A stretch of 38,084 bases of DNA. Source: an uncultured Alphaproteobacteria bacterium. Lineage in GTDB: Bacteria; Pseudomonadota; Alphaproteobacteria; RF32; CAG-239. The notes below the pieces were generated by a model. It was not told the DNA's origin and ran no database searches. It saw only the letters and a program-made list of their open reading frames with translations. Position numbers and translations under genes: made by a program. Where the stretch lies: assembly GCA_944393715.1 (NCBI GenBank), contig CALYBB010000022.1:1-38084 (forward strand). Reading direction: 5' to 3'. Below are positions 33,492-38,084 of this stretch, piece by piece; within the stretch, counting starts at the first letter, position 1; the number at the start of each line of letters is the position of its first letter.

Positions 33492-33983
33492 ATGGCTAAA
33501 TTTATTTCGGAAAAAATTAGAAAAAAATCAGCCGCACGTTTGGCGGCTGTGCAGGCAACCTACATGGTCGAATACGGCCAATTACCGGTTGACGAAGTCA
33601 TCAAAGACTTTGTCAACGGCGATATTGGTCGCTATGCCATTGAAGAAACCAACGACGGCTACGAGATTCTGGAGAATCTGGTCGAAATTGAAGAAATGGA
33701 TAAAGATTACTTTTCTAATTTAACCAAAGAAGTCCACAAAAACAAAGAAGCTTTGGAAAAATCTTTGGCTCATTACTTAAAAGACGGCTGGCAATTTGAC
33801 CATTTTGACGGCACTCTACGGGCACTGTTGCTTTGTGCAGCTTATGAGCTGGCCTATACCACCAATATTGATACCGCAGTAATTGTCAAGGAATATGTTG
33901 ACCTGGCCTATGCCTTTTTTAGCAAAAATGAGCCCAAAATGGTCAACGCCTTGTTGGATCAAGTGGCTAAATCGATTCGCTGA
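33492..33983 (+). CDS. nusB: Transcription antitermination factor NusB
   Basis: 163 aa all-helical RNA-binding protein: KKSAARLAAVQATYMVEYGQ at the start and ALLLCAAYELAYTTNIDTAVIVKEYVDLAYAFFSKNEPKMVNALLDQVAK at the end, the family signature. With NusE it binds boxA of rRNA leaders. Directly follows nrdR and precedes def by 10 nt. Confidence 0.93.
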   Translation: MAKFISEKIRKKSAARLAAVQATYMVEYGQLPVDEVIKDFVNGDIGRYAIEETNDGYEILENLVEIEEMDKDYFSNLTKEVHKNKEALEKSLAHYLKDGWQFDHFDGTLRALLLCAAYELAYTTNIDTAVIVKEYVDLAYAFFSKNEPKMVNALLDQVAKSIR

Positions 33984-33993
33984 AGGATAAAAA

Positions 33994-34509
33994 ATGGCAC
34001 AGCTAAAACTTTATGAATATCCGCACCCGATTTTGAAGAAAAAAGCAGAAAAAGTCGACAAAGTTGACGACGAACTACGCAAACTGTTGGATGATATGCT
34101 GGAAACCATGTATGCTGATAACGGCTGCGGACTGGCAGCGCCGCAAATCGGAATATCCAAAAGACTGATAGTAATTGACATCGCCGGCGAAGGCGAAAAA
34201 CCACAACCGATGTATTTTATCAACCCCGAAATTGTGTGGGCGTCGGATGAAAAAGAAATCAGTGAAGAAGGCTGTTTATCAGTTCCGGGACAACGCGCCG
34301 AGGTCGAGAGACCGGCCAGCGTGCGGATTAAATATCTGGATTATAACGGCGCGGCACAAGAAATTCTGGCCGAGGATTTTTTGGCGGTAGCAGCACAGCA
34401 CGAGATCGACCATCTGAACGGCATTCTATACATTGACCGCATCAGCCGGTTAAAACGGCAAATGCTTCTAAAAAAGCTCGAAAAAATGCGCAAAGAAAAA
34501 GACAAATAG
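33994..34509 (+). CDS. def: Peptide deformylase
   Basis: 171 aa metalloenzyme removing the formyl group from nascent proteins. All three motifs are present: GCGLAAPQIG (44-53), EEGCLSVP with Cys94, and HEIDHLNG with His136, Glu137 and His140. AAGGATAAAA precedes ATG 33994. No fmt gene follows; the convergent barrel gene does. Confidence 0.97.
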   Translation: MAQLKLYEYPHPILKKKAEKVDKVDDELRKLLDDMLETMYADNGCGLAAPQIGISKRLIVIDIAGEGEKPQPMYFINPEIVWASDEKEISEEGCLSVPGQRAEVERPASVRIKYLDYNGAAQEILAEDFLAVAAQHEIDHLNGILYIDRISRLKRQMLLKKLEKMRKEKDK

Positions 34510-34525
34510 TTACGTCATGTGCAAT

Positions 34526-34560
34526 AAAAAATCGGCTGCCTTCACACAACAGCCGATTTC
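34526..34560. terminator. Bidirectional terminator between def and the barrel gene
   Basis: AAATCGGCTG/CAGCCGATTT stem with an 11-nt loop. Minus strand ends with six T, plus strand with three. It separates two convergent genes. Confidence 0.78.
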
Positions 34561-34578
34561 ATCTGCCAAAAACTTTTC

Positions 34579-35184
34579 TTAAAAAGTAAAGCGTATACCG
34601 CCATACCATTCGTGGGCATTAACTTCGGCTCCCTCAATCTTACCCAACGTATAATAACGATAACCGCCGTCAATATTCAGACATTTGTTAATACGGATGG
34701 ACAAACCACCGCCGATCTGCCAGCTAAACTTGTTTTCATCCCACTTTTCGGAACTTCCACCTACGGCCTTTTCATTAACAAACTCTAATTCGCTCATACC
34801 GATACCACCGCCGAAATACGGACTGATCCAATAATTAGGCATCAAATCGACATAAAGATTCAACATATACGAAGTTGATGAAACCGTCGCCGTTGATGTA
34901 TGCTGTCCTGTACTGATAACATCTTCCTCGGCATCATCGCGGGCAACATATTCTAACTCAGCCCGAAAATATTTATATTTGTACCCGACCGCGCCGGAAT
35001 ACATTCCCACACTGTCCAAATCGCTGACTGCCGCCTTAGTTACGTCATCATCTTTGTTGTTTAAGCTGTTCCAGGTCATACCGCCGCGCGCTGCCAAATA
35101 AAACCCATCACGAGCCTCTGCCACAGAACTAACGCCCAACACCAAAGCTAAAGCCGAGCAAGCTGTTACAAAACCTTTTTTCAT
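34579..35184 (-). CDS. Outer-membrane beta-barrel protein (Omp25/OmpW-like size class)
   Basis: 201 aa from ATG 35184, which has AGGAGA 8 nt upstream (the in-frame TTG before it is ignored). Signal peptide MKKGFVTACSALALVLGVSSVAEA, then about eight beta-strands (GFYLAARGGMTWNSL; GAVGYKYKYFRAELEYVA; YMLNLYVDLMPNYWISPYFGGGIGMSELEF; FSWQIGGGLSIRINKCLNIDGGYRYYTLGKIE) and a C-terminal GGIRFTF. It fits the small opacity/Omp25 barrel class of alphaproteobacteria. Confidence 0.88.
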   Translation of the reverse strand: MKKGFVTACSALALVLGVSSVAEARDGFYLAARGGMTWNSLNNKDDDVTKAAVSDLDSVGMYSGAVGYKYKYFRAELEYVARDDAEEDVISTGQHTSTATVSSTSYMLNLYVDLMPNYWISPYFGGGIGMSELEFVNEKAVGGSSEKWDENKFSWQIGGGLSIRINKCLNIDGGYRYYTLGKIEGAEVNAHEWYGGIRFTF

Positions 35185-35276
35185 CAATAGTTCTCCTGAT
35201 AGAATCCTCTCATTGTTGCCAATTTAACACCTATTTCTTATTTATTGGTTAATATTTATAATTTTTACACAAATTC

Positions 35277-35312
35277 AAAAAGCGCCCAATCTATCCGATC
35301 AGACGCTTTTTA
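35277..35312 (-). terminator. Terminator of ppdK
   Basis: AAAAAGCG/CGCTTTTT stem with an inner TCTGATC-type imperfect pairing, T-run on the minus strand, about 30 nt past the ppdK stop. Confidence 0.7.
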
Positions 35313-35339
35313 GCATTTTAAGTTATTAGTTCAAACGAA

Positions 35340-38033
35340 CTAGCAAGCTTTTTTGCAACAACAGTCGTTGCCGCCGACAACGCGTTCGTTCTTGAACTTA
35401 ACCGCAGCCTGCGCCGCAGCCAGACGAGCTACCGGTACGCGGTACGGCGAGCAGGAAACATAATCCAAACCAACCTTGTGGAAGAACTCGATCGATTTCG
35501 GATCACCGCCGTGTTCACCGCAAACGCCCAAGTGCAGGTCAGCATTGGTTTCACGGCCTTTACGGCAGGCTCTGGCAACCAGTTTGCCCACACCGTCAAC
35601 ATCAATCGAGGCAAACGGATCGGCAACATAGATGCCTTTGGCACGGTATTCGTCCAAAATAGCGCCGGTATCATCGCGGCTCATACCCAGAGTGGTCTGG
35701 GTCAGATCATTGGTACCAAAACCGAAGAAAGCGGCCGTTTCGGCAATTTCTTCGGCCATCAGAGCCGCACGCGGCAACTCAATCATGGTGCCGACGATGT
35801 AGCCAATGGTTTTGCCCTTTTCGGCAAATACCTGTTTGGCCGTGGTGTCAATAACCTCTTTAACGATATCCAGCTCTTTCTTGGAACCGGTCAACGGAAC
35901 CTCGATTTCCGGAATAACTTTGATGCCCTCATTCTGACATTCCAAAGCAGCTTCCAAAATCGCCCGTGTCTGCATCTCAGCAATTTCCGGATAGGTAATC
36001 GCCAAACGGCAGCCGCGGTGTCCCAGCATCGGGTTAGCTTCGTGCAAAGCATTCGAGCGGTCTTTAACCTGCTGCAGGGTCATACCCATTTTGTCGGCCA
36101 ACTCCTGCATTTCCACATCGGTATGCGGCAGGAATTCGTGCAAAGGCGGATCCAGCAGACGAACCGTAACCGGCAGACCGTCCATAATCTTAAACAGATC
36201 TTTGAAGTCCTGTTTCTGATACGGCAGCAGCTTAGCCAAAGCAGCGCGGCGGCCTTCGGTCGTGTCGGACAAAATCATCGCCCGCATATCGCCGATACGG
36301 TTGGCGTCAAAGAACATATGTTCCGTTCTGGCCAGACCGATACCCTGAGCGCCGAAATCGCGCGCTGTCTGAGCGTCTTTCGGTGTTTCGGCATTGGCAC
36401 GAACCTTCAAAACGCGGATTTCATCAACCCAACTCATCAGTTTGCCGAAGTTGCCGCTGTTGGTGTCGGCCTTAACCGTCGGAACTTCGCCTTCGATAAT
36501 CTGACCTTTAGCACCGTCCAAAGATACCCAGTCACCTTCTTTAATGACAACACCGGACTTGGTGGTCATGGTCTTGTTCGCATAGTTGATGGTAATGTCG
36601 TTTGAACCCGAAACGCACGGTGTGCCCATACCGCGGGCAACAACCGCCGCATGCGAGGTCATACCGCCGCGGGCCGTAATAACACCCTGTGAGGCATGCA
36701 TACCGCCGATATCTTCCGGCGAGGTTTCGTTGCGGATAAGAATAACTCTCTCACCCTTGGCAGCCCAGGCTTCGGCATCCTCGGCATTGAAAACGGCACG
36801 ACCGACCGCAGCACCCGGAGATGCCGGCAGACCGGTGGCAATAACGTTTTTCTTAGCTTTCGGATCCAACATCGGGTGCAGCAGCTGATCCAGCTGATCG
36901 GCACCGACACGCATAATCGCTTCTTCTTTGGTCAGCATACCTTCTTCAACCATCTCAACCGCCATACGAACGGCAGCGGCAGCGGTGCGTTTGCCATTGC
37001 GGCACTGCAGCATCCACAATTTGCCGTGCTCGATGGTAAATTCCATATCCTGCATGTCTTTATAATGCTCTTCCAGCTTGTTGCGTACGTCAACCAGCTC
37101 TTTGTACAGGTGCGGCCATTTTTCTTCCAGCGAAGTGCCGTCGCCCTTAGAGGCCATCGGCTGCGGCGTGCGGATACCGGCCACAACATCTTCACCTTGA
37201 GCATTAACCAGATATTCGCCATAGTAAACATTTTCACCGGTTGCCGGATCACGCGAGAAGCAAACACCGGTAGCGCAGTCATCGCCGGCATTACCGAAGA
37301 CCATGGTCTGAACGTTAACCGCCGTACCCCAGTCGCCCGGAATATTGTTTAGTTTACGATAGGTAATGGCACGGGCAGCCATCCAGGAGCCGAACACGGC
37401 ACCGATACCGGCCCACAGCTGTTCCCACGGATCCTGCGGAACAACCTTGCCGATTTTCTGGCCGATTTCTTTGTATTCTTTGACCAGTTCTTTCAAATCT
37501 TCGGCCGTCAGATCGGTATCCGATTTATAGCCTTTGGATTTTTTCATATTTTCGAGAGCTTCTTCGTACAGATCCAGATCAGCGCCCAAAACAACGTCCG
37601 AGAACATCTGCAAAAAGCGGCGATAGGAGTCATAAGCAAATCTTTCCGAACCGGAAGCATTAGCCAGAGCTTTAACGGTTTCGTCGTTCAAGCCGAGGTT
37701 CAAAACTGTGTCCATCATGCCCGGCATTGAAACGCGGGCGCCCGAACGAACCGAAAACAGCAACGGGTTGGTTGCATCGGCAAATTTCTTGCCCATAATG
37801 CCTTCAACATAGGCAACTGCCTGTTTTACCTGATCTTTCAGGTCGGCAGGATAAGTTTTGTTATTGTTGTAATAGTAAGTGCAAACTTCCGTCGTAACGG
37901 TAAATCCGGGAGGCACCGGCAGGCCGACCGTATTCATTTCAGCCAAGTTGGCACCCTTACCGCCGAGGAGGTTACGCATAGAGGCATCGCCTTCGGCTTT
38001 GCCGTTTCCAAATGTATAAACCCATTTACTCAT
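35340..38033 (-). CDS. ppdK: Pyruvate, phosphate dikinase
   Basis: 897 aa, a little longer than the usual ~875. N-terminal ATP-grasp domain (GGKGANLAEM; SVRSGARVSMPGMMDTVLNLG), swivelling domain with the phosphocarrier His461 (GGMTSHAAVVARGMGTPCVSG), and a PEP/pyruvate TIM barrel with catalytic Cys838 (GVCGEHGGDP). Interconverts pyruvate, ATP and Pi with PEP, AMP and PPi; in alphaproteobacteria it links glycolysis and gluconeogenesis. AAAGGAG precedes ATG 38033 by 11 nt. The C-terminus carries an unusual CCCKKAC tail (891-897) past the family end. Confidence 0.97.
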   Translation of the reverse strand: MSKWVYTFGNGKAEGDASMRNLLGGKGANLAEMNTVGLPVPPGFTVTTEVCTYYYNNNKTYPADLKDQVKQAVAYVEGIMGKKFADATNPLLFSVRSGARVSMPGMMDTVLNLGLNDETVKALANASGSERFAYDSYRRFLQMFSDVVLGADLDLYEEALENMKKSKGYKSDTDLTAEDLKELVKEYKEIGQKIGKVVPQDPWEQLWAGIGAVFGSWMAARAITYRKLNNIPGDWGTAVNVQTMVFGNAGDDCATGVCFSRDPATGENVYYGEYLVNAQGEDVVAGIRTPQPMASKGDGTSLEEKWPHLYKELVDVRNKLEEHYKDMQDMEFTIEHGKLWMLQCRNGKRTAAAAVRMAVEMVEEGMLTKEEAIMRVGADQLDQLLHPMLDPKAKKNVIATGLPASPGAAVGRAVFNAEDAEAWAAKGERVILIRNETSPEDIGGMHASQGVITARGGMTSHAAVVARGMGTPCVSGSNDITINYANKTMTTKSGVVIKEGDWVSLDGAKGQIIEGEVPTVKADTNSGNFGKLMSWVDEIRVLKVRANAETPKDAQTARDFGAQGIGLARTEHMFFDANRIGDMRAMILSDTTEGRRAALAKLLPYQKQDFKDLFKIMDGLPVTVRLLDPPLHEFLPHTDVEMQELADKMGMTLQQVKDRSNALHEANPMLGHRGCRLAITYPEIAEMQTRAILEAALECQNEGIKVIPEIEVPLTGSKKELDIVKEVIDTTAKQVFAEKGKTIGYIVGTMIELPRAALMAEEIAETAAFFGFGTNDLTQTTLGMSRDDTGAILDEYRAKGIYVADPFASIDVDGVGKLVARACRKGRETNADLHLGVCGEHGGDPKSIEFFHKVGLDYVSCSPYRVPVARLAAAQAAVKFKNERVVGGNDCCCKKAC

Positions 38034-38084
38034 GGTAATTGCAGCTCCTTTCGTAAGCTTTTGTTAAAACGATGTTCGGGACTT

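Overview
This window reads as part of an alphaproteobacterial chromosome. The evidence is the yebC-ruvC-ruvA-ruvB-ybgC-tolQ-tolR-tolA order, a glyA/nrdR/nusB/def block, a lone MlaC-like protein, YqgE/AlgH and pyruvate phosphate dikinase. Moderate GC, many self-complementary intergenic repeats and a Bacteroidota-looking two-gene segment suggest an uncultured, gut-associated lineage; that last point is inference.

Layout. (1) 1-3800 is an AT-rich accessory stretch. It holds a Tlde1/DUF2778-type L,D-transpeptidase-fold protein behind a leader with two terminator-like hairpins, a 177-aa unknown gene, a compact minus-strand operon of very small unknown genes (one of only 45 aa), and a truncated tyrosine-recombinase N-terminus. 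It ends at a structured GC-rich element and tRNA-Trp, where pieces of the tRNA 3' end are repeated in direct and inverted orientation, as expected of an integration site. (2) 4131-10907 (minus) is the envelope and recombination block: ldcA, tolA, tolR, tolQ, ybgC, ruvB, ruvA, ruvC, yebC. tolB and pal do not follow tolA. (3) 11001-23497 is housekeeping and envelope: a DsbD/ScsB-like protein that has lost both membrane cysteines, algH, a small hypothetical gene, mlaC-gltX-cysS, a periplasmic amino-acid-binding protein, an esterase, a lipoprotein, prmA and an aminopeptidase P. (4) 23500-29320 is repeat-rich. A small periplasmic thioredoxin-like gene is followed by two genes with Bacteroidota-style export signals (an outer-membrane barrel and a 795-aa surface lipoprotein with three internal repeats). 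These two genes are bracketed by near-identical repeat arrays. (5) 29321-38033 holds tRNA-Asn, tRNA-Cys, rpiB, glyA, murF, nrdR, nusB, def, an outer-membrane barrel protein and ppdK.

The most unusual items are the small-gene operon by tRNA-Trp, the cysteine-less DsbD homologue, the repeat family whose stems change on both sides so that pairing is kept, and the repeat-bracketed Bacteroidota-like gene pair.
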